In this document: in pieces, positions 29,827-42,914 of the stretch
Layout of the letters: every line of letters begins with the position of its first letter
Position numbering within the stretch: the stretch's first letter is position 1
DNA from: Syncephalastrum monosporum B8922
Taxonomy: Eukaryota > Mucoromycota > Mucoromycetes > Mucorales > Syncephalastraceae
Length of the DNA stretch: 51,917 nucleotides
Assembly (NCBI GenBank): GCA_000697355.1
Contig: JNEN01001279.1
Coordinates: 1 to 51,917 of the forward strand
Reading direction: 5' to 3'
Program-made: the position numbers and the translations under genes
The notes under the pieces: model-generated
What the model saw: only the letters and a program-made list of their open reading frames with translations
Databases searched by the model: none
What the model was told of the DNA's origin: nothing

Positions 29827-32704
29827 TTAGGACGTACCGAAGAGCGCATTTCGACGTACGGTGCGTTTACGTTCGAGGTGCTCGGGTGGCTGCGTGTCTG
29901 GTTGTGTACCTTGAGTGGGTTCATTCTCTTCTTTGGATTGGCTTCGGTTGCCACGTCGCGAAAACATGCGTTTGAGCGTGCCTGCTTTGGCGACCAGGTG
30001 AGACGGTGGGCCGTGGCCCGTCGTCATACTCCTGTGGCTGCTCGCGCGGCTTTTCTCGGACTCGGTCTGCGTCGCCGATCGCGACAGAAGCGGAGAGGGT
30101 GATGACAGCCGGAGGGAGGCGGCGGACGACAACTCGCCGTCCTCGGTTGGCCCTGCCGAGAGGGGGGAGCCTTGCTCGCTCGTTCTTACACTCGTCGATC
30201 TTATACTCGTGGATTTGGCACTGGTAGGCGTTCCTGGTATCGACGACGGTGGAGAACTGGCCAATTCTGATGCAAACGAGGCACGAGGCGCAAGGCTGTC
30301 CGGCGCCAGGCTGTTGAAACTATCTACCTGTGGCGGGATCATCTCCTGCACAGTGTTCTCAAGTGCAAACCCATGGCGTGTGGCATATCCGGGAGGGAGA
30401 CGGTGGCTCCAGTATTTCAAGTCTTCGATGAAGACCGACACGGCAGAGTTCCAGACATCCTCGTCGTTCCATAGTCGCCGTGAAGCTCGCTTGTCCGGGA
30501 TGGTATCCACTCCCCACTCGGAGGGCTGGATGGGACCTCGCGTCTTCAAAGCTTCCTCAAGCTCTTTGACTTGGGCCCAGCGTTCGCTGTTCATGCCTTG
30601 TAAACCTTTCGTCACATCTCAATCGAGTCGGCTCACTTACTCGTCTCTGCTATGATCCTCCACCGTAATGGTGCGCAGTTTCTGCAAATTCTCTTCTGCC
30701 TTGTCGATGTACCGGCTGTATAAGGCGTACTCGATTTCATGCGCGAGAGGGTCCCGCGTAGGATCGTATCTTTTATGACATTAAACAAAAGTTACTTACT
30801 TCGAAGTGCCTTCTGTTACCTGGAAACGAATGATAAATTTTCACGCTTCTCCAAGCGAACGGTCTGAGAAGCCAGCTGTCCACCACGACTGGCACAGAAA
30901 TAGTCGCCAAGTCTTGTTTTGGATTTGTGTACTAGGAATGAAAACGATATAAACCTAGATTCTTGGACGATAGAAAACTGCTGCTTACCTGCCATGACGG
31001 GGCCTTTACTTTTCTCAAAGTCCTCACCGAAATAGACAGGGCCCTGATCTGAGCTACCCCACTCACCCACGCCGAGAGCGCTCGGCAGCAGCATCGTATC
31101 GGGCTCCATGTCCTCGCTGTGTCCCCATGGGTCTTCTTCTGTAGTGTAGGAATAGCGTCTATCTATGGTGCTCCAGGGTGCCTCCACTTCTGGAAAGTGC
31201 CAATTATCCCACAAGGCTTTCTCGCGTGGTCGCATAATCATAGGCCGCGTGTCGCTTCTGGTCCACCGGTTTGTTCGATAATGCACATCACTGAGCGGAA
31301 TTGTTTTGGAATTCAGGATCCACATGCGCAGGGTGCCGTCCAAGGACGTGGTTACGAGGTTTTCGGGTCTCATGTTAGACCACGTCAGCTAAACATGGCC
31401 CATAAGTCGAACACATTCTGCATATACACTTCCTGCGCCATACTTACAGAGATGACATCGCTGTCATGGGCACTGATGCGTCCCACCGGTCTATGACACG
31501 AGCCACGCAGATCCCAGATATTCACGAGGCCGTCATTGCCGCCGGAAGCCATCCAGTATGGAATAAATGTATTAAATTGGGCAGTACGGATGGGGCGTGC
31601 ATGGGCTTCGTCCGCTTGCCACACCACCTCACCCCCGCGGGTATCAATGACTTTGAGAGCACGGTCGGTTCCACCTGTCACAATGAGCGCGTGCGGTGCG
31701 TGCGGTGACCAGCTCGCGCAGTTGAGAGGACCGTCATCGATGCGGGAAGACCACAGGGGCGCTTCCTCGCTCACTGCATCCCATGTGTTGAGCCAGCCGT
31801 TCATGGTGGACAAAAACCGGCTCGAGCCCTGTTGTTCATGTTGCTCATGTTGCTCATGCGTTTCACCGATTTCGCCCAATGGCTGCCATGCTTTATACAC
31901 AAGGTCTACCGAATAGTCGGATGCAAACTCGACAGAATGGATGATGCTGTTGTTTGGATATTTGCCGGGTACGGGGGCTTCTGATGCGGCGGCCAACTGC
32001 ATATCCATATATTAATCACAAAGCGCACGACGGTAGATCTTTTATCGATTTACCTGCTCTTTAGGATGCTTGAATTCGGCTACCTGGGTCATTCTGCTGG
32101 TATGGTCATCCTCGGGCACGGTAACATGGGTTGCATAGAGACGCAAGGTCGGTTTCGCACCCACCAGCATATGGGACCCCGACCAGTCGAGGGAGTAGAG
32201 CGGGACGTCGAGGTATTCGGTGTGCTGCAGGCCGAATCGAGGATACGCCGGCTCCGCTGGTTTGGACAGGTCCTTGACAAAATACAATGGATATCGGTCT
32301 CCTTCCTGTCTTTGGATCGAGCCCATGGCAACTATTCCGGCTTCCTAATCATATCATAGGACGCGCAGGGGTGTCAGACAGGGAAAGGACAAACAAATAA
32401 TTTGCGATCCCATCCAATCTTACATCGGCGACCGCCAGCGAGTTGATCGACTTTTCTGACTCTCCCACACAGAAGCATTGTGTTCGTAAGCCCTTTGTCA
32501 CCCTGCGGTTGGGGGATGGTGGTTTCGTTCTCAGTGAATGAAAAGGAGAGCACTCTCTGCTTCAAGCCCCACTTACTGCGTCCAGCCCTCTGAAAGAATG
32601 CGCCAGCCTTGAGATTCGTTCAAGGCGCAAAGATAGGGCATACGTCTTCCCTTCTGCGACCGCTCCACCCGATGGATGAGGTCTTTGCCGGTGACACGTA
32701 CCAT
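29827..32704 (-). CDS. WD40-repeat protein, eight exons, partner unknown
   Basis: Exons: 32704-32577, 32502-32424, 32344-32054, 31996-31448, 31388-30989, 30931-30820, 30769-30641 and 30586-29827. All introns are GT-AG (50-79 nt) and phase-consistent (815 residues). WD40-like blades are visible: VPLYSLDWSGSHMLVGAK, LNCASWSPHAPHALIVTGG and RTAQFNTFIPYWMASGG followed by NDGLVNIWDLRG. SLTWSNMRPENLVTTS with LDGTLRMWIL is rebuilt across intron 4. A middle region rich in Trp/Arg (RWTRSDTRP, DNWHFPEVEAPWS) and a helical segment (DPLAHEIEYALYSRYIDKAE) follow. The tail is long, Ser/Pro-rich and disordered, ending in a basic KRTVRRNALFGTS. A His/Glu/Gln repeat (EQHEQHEQ) sits in a loop. It is presumably a scaffold, but no specific family or complex can be named. 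Its 3' end lies 103 bp from the convergent zinc-finger gene. Confidence 0.85.
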
Positions 32705-33230
32705 GGTGTGTTGGCAAGGATTGATTAAGATAAAGAGACAGAAAGAAGAGGAAGAGCGTCGCAGCGGATGTGACTGGGTCCCTTGTTCTTTATGCCGTTC
32801 ATTCAAGAAAATCTGACACATGCCCATTCGGAGGGCGTCCGCTTGTCATTAACATGTCATGTCTCGTATTTGCAATGTATTTCCATCATTTTTTTTTTTT
32901 GCGCTTTTTGGGTGGCTCCCCTCTGCATAATAAAGTATTAAAGGATGTATCATGACTGATCTCCTTGATCGTAACAAAAATGGCACAACGACGGCGGATT
33001 ATCCAACAACAGGATATTCATTCTATTACGAGAAGGTGCTCTGGAGTTGACAGATAGGCGTACCTGTTCCTATGGATAGGAGATAGATAAATGTGCGACT
33101 TTTGGGTAATACAATGACTGAATAGGTGTGTGAGCGAAGAAGTAACAACAAAAATCAGAGGGAACACGTGCTTTCGGCCCGGTTACGAGGCTACAGTATT
33201 CTTTGCTCACTCGAATATGAAGACGGGACT
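32705..33230. other. Divergent promoter region between the WD40 gene and the SZT2-like gene
   Basis: About 525 bp, AT-rich, no gene. It should contain both promoters. It ends in the short upstream ORF described separately. Confidence 0.55.
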
Positions 33231-33234
33231 ATGA
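33217..33234 (+). promoter_or_regulatory. Five-codon uORF overlapping the SZT2-like start codon
   Basis: ATG-AAG-ACG-GGA-CTA-TGA spans 33217-33234. Its stop overlaps the main ATG (33231) in the arrangement ATGA. If the mRNA begins upstream of 33217, scanning ribosomes would meet this uORF first, and the main frame would depend on leaky scanning or termination-reinitiation. The transcription start is not known. Confidence 0.45.
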
Positions 33235-36200
33235 TAGAACAGCCTCTACGATCGTCCGAGGATTCCAAAGAGCCTAAGCCTAACAGTCCTACCCTCCTCC
33301 ACTCTCCTGTCGACAACAAACTCCTTTCTGCAACCACGCATCGCTCTGCCAAAGTAGGTACCTCTTTTGTTTCACTCTCTCCCCTCTCTCATTCAACCGA
33401 AACACGCATTTCAGCGCGTCGTCGAAGCCCGCTCGGCGATCCTTCTTGCCAACGCTGCCCCCTTCTATAAACGGTCCGAGATCACCTCATGGCTCGTACG
33501 ACAGCTCTTTGTGCCCCTGTCTCTGGCTGAACAACGCGACGTAAGCGTCCCCCCCCCCAACCTCTTACTCTTTTTGCCTTGGAAGATAACTCAACTGGCG
33601 CCAGGGTCTCTGTCTGTTGCGTCTCGCCGGCGAGGACGACAACAGCACGAATGCCTCACCGCGTGTTCGGAAGGTGTCGACGACTGCACCGGACGCACAG
33701 CCGGGCAACAACGAAGACGATACGCCGATCGATTACATGTTATCGCCTCGCACACGCCTCGTCCAACTCGCAGCAAAACATACCATGGTGTTCATTATCG
33801 ACATGAGTTCCAGCTTGGCTACCATCGACACCTGCCATAACCATGTACCCATGGGCACCATTTTTGAATTGTAAGCTTGCCCTCCCGATACTGCTGTCAC
33901 TCGTATTCACCCTTTGCTAGGCTTTACAATACCATTGAGAGCCTGGTACAGCCATTTGATATCGACACGAGCGCTGGCAAAGAAAGGGTGAGGCATCCTA
34001 AGAGCGAATGGCTGTCTATGGATGGATACGTATATTGACACAGCCGCTTGTATTTTTTGCTAGGTAGAGCCTGATCTATGCATCACCGTCATCGTCGAAT
34101 GCTCACAGTTCGGCTCTAATATCAACGTCATACCCATCTTGGCCGAATACCCTACCATGCGTGTCCTCGTCCAGAACATGGAAATCAGCCTTCATTCTAT
34201 TCCGGCTTTGTTTGATGTGCTGAGTGAAGAGATTGACGCCTTCCAGCAAGACCTCGCCACCTTTCGCCAATCACTGAGGCAACGCCGCTCCAAGCTCGGA
34301 TATGAGCTCGACGTGCGCAACGATCATCCCACCAACAGCGAAGAGAATGACGGCGTCGGCGACGCAGAGCACCCTTACAACAACCATCCAAACAGCAGCA
34401 ACAGCCAGCGCAAGAAAAGCCTTACGATCAAGGCCCCCACCCAGGTCAAGACCGATGGCGAGAAGAAAGACATCTGGGGCATTGGCAAGTCAGGCAGCAG
34501 TCTGTCCTACATCTTACATGCGGGTGTGCTCGCGCTCGAGCTCATGACCCACCCCGGTCGACAAACCATCACACTCTTCACCGACGGGGCCGTCAATTCG
34601 AGCATCCAGGACGAAGCCTTGATCCGCAAACTCTCAGGGCGGGATATTACGTGCAATGTCGTGCATCTGGCTGCAGAAAGTAGCTTTTTGCCGAGCGCCA
34701 ATTTTGGTTTCGTCGCTGACAATGAGATCCTACACTTTGTCACCAAGGCCACCGGCGGTGTCTGCGTGCCTGCGTCCGAGTGCATGACCAACGCGGCCAC
34801 GCTGCAGAAGCGCATGCTCGTGCGCGATATCATTCTGCGCAAGCCGCGTGACAGCGCACCACCCGAGATCGATCCATTTCAGTACAAACGGCCTCGCCTC
34901 CGGCACACGTCCTCGGGCGAGCAGCGTCTGGATCCGCACCGCAGAGAGAACGCGTGGGCAGCTGAGACACGGTCGCTTCGCTACCAGAAATACCCGCTTC
35001 TGCTTCCGATCGAGCAAGTGATTCGCGCCCGGGGCCGACAAGGCTTTCGTCTGACTTCGGTGGAGTTTGACAGCAAGGAACGTAATCAGCAAAAAGACGA
35101 GCTCGCCGACCACCGTCCAACGCGCAAAGAGCGTGTCCTGATCACCCTGACCATGTATTGGGAGCCCAGCATCACGCTCGAGTACCGCATCCGTGCCACG
35201 CTAGCACCCACCTGGTCCGCTGCCGTCAAGGCACGGCGCCAGCACGAGCACCACGACCAACTCTTGGACTCGTTGATCAACCCCAAAGCTGAGCTGCTCA
35301 TCCGCACCAATCACGCCTTTTCGCACCTCCTCCAAAACTGGGATATCTTTCAGCGGCGATGGCAAATGATGGGCGTCGTGACAGGCACGGTCAGCAGCGC
35401 CGACATGTTCGGCTCACCCGGGTTTTACAAGATCGCCAAGCTGAAGCGACTCCTCTCCCGCATCTACGACTCGGATCGTCTCCTTCAGACCCTGTATCAG
35501 CCCGGCGTGAGCCATGTCGGTGCCTTCCGGGAGGCATGGCACAAGCTGGAAGAAGACCGACTTCGCCAGAACACGGCATGCTGGTATGACGCGTGCAGTT
35601 TTGACCTGATCCTCAACTACTCCGGGACGGCGCTGCCCGACAGCATGCTTGTGGAAATGGTCACCGCACGCCTGACACACTGGGCGACTTTTACGGATAA
35701 ACAGTGCACGTTTGTCCTGGTCCGCAGCACGGTGCCGCCGCGGTTCTGTGAGGCGCGTGTCCTCTGCGAAAGCAAGCGTCTGGTCAACGTCCAGCTCCTT
35801 TGTTTTCGCCTGCCCCACGAGGACCAGCAACAGATTTTGGCACATCTCAAGGCACTTTTGGAAGATGCACTGCCGCCGGAGGACGGACAGCAGCCTGATT
35901 ATTTCTTGCGTGTCACAAATCGCCCCTTGTTCAAGCTGCTTTTGCGCGACGCAGACCACTATCTCTGCACGCCGCCTGTAGATTATGAGCAACGAGGGCT
36001 CCATACCCTGCATGCAAGTCTCAATTGGCCCATTGGCGAATTTATTGTGCCCAACTATCTATGCCAGCGTGCGTGGTACTGGGATATCATCGATCCATAC
36101 CCTGATTTTTGCACAAACAACAATATGGCGGATCTACAGACACTCGCCTTTGATATCCTTTGCAAAGCACGCGAGAAACAGGTACACTAAACGGGTCAGT

Positions 36201-39200
36201 CGAACCAAAGTGTGGCTCATGTATAATGCCAGGGATTCGTGCTTTTGACCACACGCGGCTCAACAGCGAGACATTACTACAAAGAGATCCAGGCCGAGGA
36301 CGGACTGACACTGGCATCCCAATACTACGTGTGGAAAGCATCCTCCGCCAGTGGCCTGCGCACTGAATTCTGGATCGAACCCGTCACCCGCACCGACGGG
36401 CTTTCACGCGATGCACGGGCCATCGAGAGGCAAACCTTTGAGGAAGATGCAAGCATTATCAAGAAGCTAGTGACATACGATTTTATCCACGCCATCGGTC
36501 GCCAAGAAGATCTGTCGGGATACACGCACACCTTCAAGGACGATGTCGCGCTGCGTGCGGATCGCATCGCATATGACCACCTGCTCGACCTCTCCTCGGT
36601 GCTTTCCACCGCGCCCTTTTTTTATGCTGGCTTCGCGAGCCCGGTGTACTATGAGTTTTTCTCTGGTCAGCCTGCATCCCTCAAGAAAACGCTGGCATGG
36701 CTCCAAGACGACCTCGACCAGGCCATCGTAGACACACGACCGGGGACGCGTGCCCTGTCGGCCTCGGCAATGGATGCCCAGTACAACGCCAACACACTCT
36801 GCCGCTGCCCGCGGCCTGATCGGTTCTTCCTCGAAAACAAAGACATTCTATCTAGACTCCCTGCGATCCACCGCGACCTGGCGCTTTTGCACTACTACTT
36901 TGAGCAGTGTATCTCCACCCTGAGCGACGCGCTGGTGCCCCTCAACTGCATGCAGTCAACTGGCTTTTACGCGTCGTTACAAAAGGCATTCCAAGACGCC
37001 CAACAAAGAAGCCATACCCTCCGCATCCCCCACGAATTGTGCGACACGCGCTGCTATATCAAGTCCTACAACCTCTCGTCCTTCATTGTGATCCTTTTAC
37101 CCTCGCTCGAGTCGATCGCAGCTCATTACGACGCTTATTACGCCAAGCATGACCGGAAACTTTTGGACCACCTGGGTGTCCTGCTTTTCGAATGCTACCG
37201 GCCCTCGAGCGATGCCTTCGACGATACCCTTGTCACCCCTTTGGATACACCGGACTACCTTGTCCACGACTTGGATGCCGCCCTGCAGCCACGCACATTC
37301 ACAGGCAACGTCCAGCTCGACCAGACGGCCATTGACCTGCAATGTCAGGCTCGCCTCCTACGCGACATTACGCATATTTATGCCCGTTGTTTTACACGCT
37401 CCGTCTATACGTCCCTATTGCATGGCCGCGCGGTGGATGCTTCTGATCTGGAAACCGCTTTAAATGTCTGTGAAGAGTCCATGCTTCACATTGATCTGAC
37501 CGGCTACATGAACGTGCAGACACTGCTCAAGAAGCAAGGAAGTATTAGGTAACATGAAATGTGTATGGCTCGAGCGAGTACTGAAGATTCTGGGTTCATA
37601 GCCTCGACGAGATCCACATGGCCTACCAGCGCTTTAACATGGTGCTCAGCCATTATTTCGAGCCCATCGTGTTCACCGATGATCGGCGCACAACGCTCTA
37701 CTGCTACCGCCCACCGTTTGCCAAGACGGGACAAAAACTCGGCGCCTCTCTTTCGGGTGAGATGCCTACCAACCTCGCAGAGATCGCCGTCGCGGCCCAG
37801 AATCCTTTGTTTCTTCGTTTGGAGTACGTGCTTCAGAAGCCGGGTATGCCTGACCTTGTCTTTCCTCTCGATGCTCTGCCGTCCTCTTATGCGGGTGTCA
37901 CGCCGGACGGGGAAGCCTACAACTACGAACCAACCGTGATTGGGTCCGCTGAATCGCCCGTTGGCTCCGGGGATGGCACCACGGCTACCCTCCGCCTCGT
38001 GTGCCGCACACTGCCGTCGTACGTCTATGATTCTAAGGATGTTTTGCTATCGCATCATCAGAGCTGCCCTGCAGACAGTGCTGTGCATCATCAATCACAG
38101 TAAGCGTATAGAGAGCTACTTATTTATTTTTTTGACTGATAGCTGACATACTGTAGGCCTTTAATTGATCCTGATGCGGAGAACTATGAGAACTTCCCCG
38201 ATCTATCGCAGGACAAACAAGAGGCGCTGATCGAGACCAAGACGCGTCTCTCTTGGCTGCTGACAGAAGAGATCATGCATGGCCTCTTGCGCGCAGGTCC
38301 TGTCAGCGAAGCTGTGGTGCGGTACGTTGAAGCGCAGCTGAAAAAGAAGAACCCCTTTGTGGACTTCCCTACAACGATCTTTATGCCGCTTGTCTTTGTG
38401 CGGAACCAGCAACTGGGTCGCAAGTTTTTCTTTGAGCAACTAGAGACCACGGGTGGAACCCCCTACCGTCTCGTTCGCGTTAGGGAATGCTTCTATGCTA
38501 GCCACGAGCACGACCATCAACCGCAACACCAGCATCCAAAACAGCTATATGATGAGCTACCGCCCGTCAGCGGCGATAACAAGGCCGTCTCTCTACTAAG
38601 CGGTGACACGCCATTCAGCGATCCCTATCCAGAGACGAGCAGCAGCGATGATTTCTGCCAGGGCTTGGGCATCAGTATCATGGATGACCCCGATCTCGAA
38701 GAGGAGCCTCCCCTCGAGCAAGACGAGCCACCCGCAGAGCCGGCTCCTGTCGTCAAGCAGCAGCTGCTCTATTGGTTGTTAATCATCCCGCAGGCGCACA
38801 GCGTCCAAATTTACTTCTATTCCAAAGTCCGTCAAGCCGTGAACCGGTCCGAGATCATCCGGGTGACCAAAGCCCTGGTGAACGACATTATCGACCGCTC
38901 CAACAAGAAGGTCCTCCTGCAGTATCTGCACGAAACACGCATGTGCAGCAAGTATCTCGTGGCGCCCCAAGAAAGTGATCATCGACACAGCTCGTCGGAC
39001 GAGATGTCATCCGACGACGAGGAGCCCGGCAAGGAGTACGACAGGGTCGACACCAGTCGCACCGATGCCAAGAACAACCTTGTGGAGATCCTGTCCACCT
39101 CGGGCGAAGAAACCGTGCTCAACCCGCCCAAAAAGTTCCAACCCGGGCAGTTTGCATGCCCCGTCATTTATACCCGGCGGTTTGCGCTCCACTGGCGGCT

Positions 39201-42200
39201 GCAGCCCAACTCTGCGCTCCATATACTGGCGACGGATGTGCTCGGCCACTTCTCGGTCAAGAACAGACGGCATATGTTTGTCTGCACGCGTGACGACTCG
39301 GTGGTCTATTGCACGCTCAAGGAGCAGTCAACTGCGTTCTCGGCTATCGCGACCGTCGCCGAGCCATCGCCTGCCCCGATGGAAGAAGAGCATCTCACGA
39401 CCCAGAGCGCACGTCTGTTTGAGGATGATTCGCTCGGCACGAGTCCGCTCTCGCAGGAGCGCAAGACCTTCTCGCCTCGTCTCGGAACGCGCACCCAGCA
39501 CGAGACGCGTGAACTTGTCTTGCACGTCCACGGCATTGATCTGCCGAGCTGGATCACCGAAGAGCTCGTGGGCTTGCTGGAGAACAGGCTGCTGTCTCAT
39601 ATCACCTTGCGCGAGGTCCAGCACTTTTTGATGAGGAACCCTACGTCCAAAGTCTCCCGAGCCGTAAGTTTTGAATCACAGTTCCTTGCTTCCGTGGCTC
39701 ACACAGTAAAACAAAACGATTTGAATAGGATATCGATTTCATATTGCCCGTTGAAAAAGAACCTGCGTTTCGAGGTTCCTGTATGATATCCAGGGTCGTC
39801 CGTGATGTTGGCTACTTTTTGCATCTGCTTCGTAAAAATGTGCTCAGCGGCCCTTTGCAACCGCTCAAAGGGCAAGGTCTGAACTTTGCGCTCAAGAGAC
39901 ACCATGCCCTTCGTTATGGCGTACGCCCCACGGTGAGCCCGTGGCAGACCGGCTCCACACCTACGTGAGTATCGAATCGTCATGTATACATGTATTGACT
40001 TTTTTTTTTCTTAGGAGCGACGCAGAAAGCATGGATATGCCCATCACCGAACTGTGTTTCTATTACAGCTGCATTAATCGTGCTCCGGGCGTTTGCACGC
40101 CATTCGAGCTGGACGTCGGACAAGGCATGGCAGGTGTCATGTTTACGCTTATCGACTGCAGCACAGGTGGCATTGCCAACATGGCTCAAAACACGGATGT
40201 CCACCCCAGTGAACCTCTGCTAGACTCGCAGTACGTTACCTCCTGTTTTGATGAAGATACCGCCGCCGATTACAGACTTGCGATCGATATATGGTCAGTC
40301 GGACAGCTCGAGCTGGCGCAGCTCTACGAGCATCTCAAATTGTGTGTTCGGCAGAGTTTGTGCGACTACATTGTCGACTACACCTTTATGACTGTGACAA
40401 AACAGTATCTTCTGCATGACATGCTCGACTGGTCCGTATCGGCTCTCCAGTTGACCTTACAGAAAGCGACTGAGTGGGGCAGTCAGACAGTGCGATCCCA
40501 GGCACGCAGCATGCGTATATACCCATGGTGCCTGAGCGATATCACTCTCCATCTTCAGAGTGAGTTGACGGATATCCAGTGGACGGTGCGCAAACCGAGG
40601 AAACGCAGCACCGCCGAGCTCACGCAGGTCGTCTTGATTGGGTCGATCCCGAGCAACGGCAAATTGGGAACGAATACGTCTCTTTACGGGGATGACAGCA
40701 CCTCGCATAGTCGACACGAGTCTGTGGCCTCGTCTGTGCCGTCGAAACCCCTCAACAGCCGCAAGCCGCCACCCAAGATGGATACCAACGAGCACACAAG
40801 CTTTATATTGCTTATACTCGACGTGGATCATCTCGTGGCGTATACCTACAACTGCTCCGAGTTTGATAGCGACGTTTTGTTTGACATTGTATTCCATGCT
40901 GCAAGCAGGCAAGAAGAGCGCAGCCAGGCACTTACCAATGTGCTTCATCAAAAGATGGGACTCTTTCACCACACGAGCACACTCGCCGACCCAAGATTGC
41001 AGGATTACAGCACGCATCCAACCGACCCCAGCATCTACATTGCTGCGCGCAACAGCGACGGCAATACAGTACTGCGCGACGCGTACGCTGAGCCCGTCAG
41101 CATGCACGGTATGCATGATCGTCTTGTCAAGCACGGCGTGCCCTTTCTCAACACGTACCAACACCGGTCGCAGCTGCAGACAGCCCACGAAAAGGCCTTT
41201 ATGGTGTATTCCAAATGGGCCAACCGGTATGCCGAGTCCAATACAAATCAGTATCATGGCGAAATGATGAACGTCAGCGAGCTGCAGCTGATCCTCAAGG
41301 CCTCACGTCTTTTGCACTTTTGCCGCACCCCGCTCATCTTCTCTGAAGCGACCCTGTTTGATTCGGAAGCCGTCTCCTCGCGTAGCAAGTGGCACTTTGG
41401 TGAACATGTCCGGTCGGCCGAAATGACGAGCTGGTATCAGCGGCTGACGCGTACATTCATGACGGAATACGCAAGCTACCTGGAGGCGGCCGGAATGCAC
41501 CTGATCGTAGACGGGCCCACCAACGATACCCAAAACGAAGCCTACCTTTCTGATTTCCGCATCACGGATGACTACTGCGTCGCCTCGCCTGTCGTTTACT
41601 TGCTGCAAGTTTTCAAGGGCGGCACCATCATGTGCGAGGTACGCTTGACTGACGTGTTTGTCTTTGTCACGCTGTACACGCTCCATCGACGGTACGGTCG
41701 CATGGCGCTCTCGCCGCATGTGCACGAAAAGGCGGAGGAACGTCGTTCCAGCTTCAAGGGCTTTACAGAAGAATGCGATCGGTTCAAGCAGAAGATCCAT
41801 GTCAACTCGTTTGTATTCGATTTCCACCTGCGTCAGCTGCAACGGAGCTTGGATGATGTCGACAACTTGCCAGATAACCTTCACCTCCTCAACATTATCA
41901 AAAACACGCTCGCCATTTATAATCGACCTGCGGGATACTCGCGCAACCGTCTTGTGCATGGATTTTACGAGTTTACGGTCGACCAGCAGCCGGACCTGAT
42001 CCTGAGCACCATCTTGCGCGATGCCCCTCAGCTCGGTTTCAAGACTTTGTCCTATACGCACCAGCCTGTTGCATGCTTTACATCCTCGGATACCATGCAC
42101 TTTGATCAAGAGGATGGTACAGGCGCAAGCGATTATCGCCACTCACTGATTGTGGCGCCTGCAGAAGGGCAGCAGCAGCAGCAGCAGCCGGATGGGTGTG

Positions 42201-42892
42201 CTAAAGTGGTGCTCCAGTACCTGGTCATAGTCACCTATCGTGGCATGGAGCGCGGTAGCTCATGGTTGGATACATTGCGGTTCAGACCTGAACGGTCCGT
42301 TGACTCTCTTGACGAAGTCATGGACCCCGGGACCCATACGCTAGGTGACATCGTGCACCATGCACGGTCCAGAATCGATACCATGATCAGCAAGGTAAGC
42401 AGGCCCTTTTGCTACTGACCTTGTTTCGGCTCACAATGCATCGATTAGGCTATTTATCTCTGCCACCGAGTGGCCGACTGGAACAGACTTTATCAGGCAG
42501 CCTCCCAGAAACAGGCGCCGGCCTTCATGCCTGAAGAACTCCTCGCCCTCGCCAGCCAGTTCCAGCCACTGGATGTATCCCGCATTGACGAAGCCACGGC
42601 GTCGCTTCTCCGCCTCCCACTTCCCTGGGACACGATCTTTGATCTCCTGAAGCCGGTTTACCCGCACACCGCTGCCGACTTTGTGCACCAGAATACCCGC
42701 CACCTCATTCTTTTTGTTCCCAATGCTGCCATGGAGCACTTTTGTCACCTCGAATGGAACGCCGCCAAGCTCACCGTCCAGATCTACACGTGTAGCAAGG
42801 ATAAACGCAGCTCACCCACGGAGCGTGAGTGCGAGCATATCGGTTCCTTGGTCACGGCCATAGGCTACTGTATGTGGAAGTGTACAAAGTAG
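33231..42892 (+). CDS. SZT2: SZT2-like giant protein (KICSTOR-type TORC1 regulator)
   Basis: Eleven exons: 33231-33353, 33415-33540, 33605-33870, 33921-33987, 34064-36181, 36233-37548, 37602-38099, 38157-39663, 39729-39964, 40015-42394 and 42449-42892. All introns are 50-76 nt, GT-AG and in phase (3026 residues; animal SZT2 is about 3400). SZT2-like features are the N-terminal helix block (ITSWLVRQLFVPLSLAEQRD) and a von Willebrand A-like segment (MVFIIDMSSSLATID). The latter's partner SLSYILHAGVLALELMTHPG, followed by TLFTDGAV, corresponds to the I-x-ILALQLL and ITDGV region of SZT2. A KLKRLLSRIYDSDRLLQTLY segment and many C-terminal mixed domains follow. In animals SZT2 holds KICSTOR together and brings GATOR1 to the lysosome to restrain TORC1 when nutrients are low. 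Acidic, disordered insertions occur around residues 1650-1850. SZT2 is absent from budding yeast. Confidence 0.82.
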
Positions 42893-42914
42893 ATGTATAT
42901 GTTGTATAAATACA

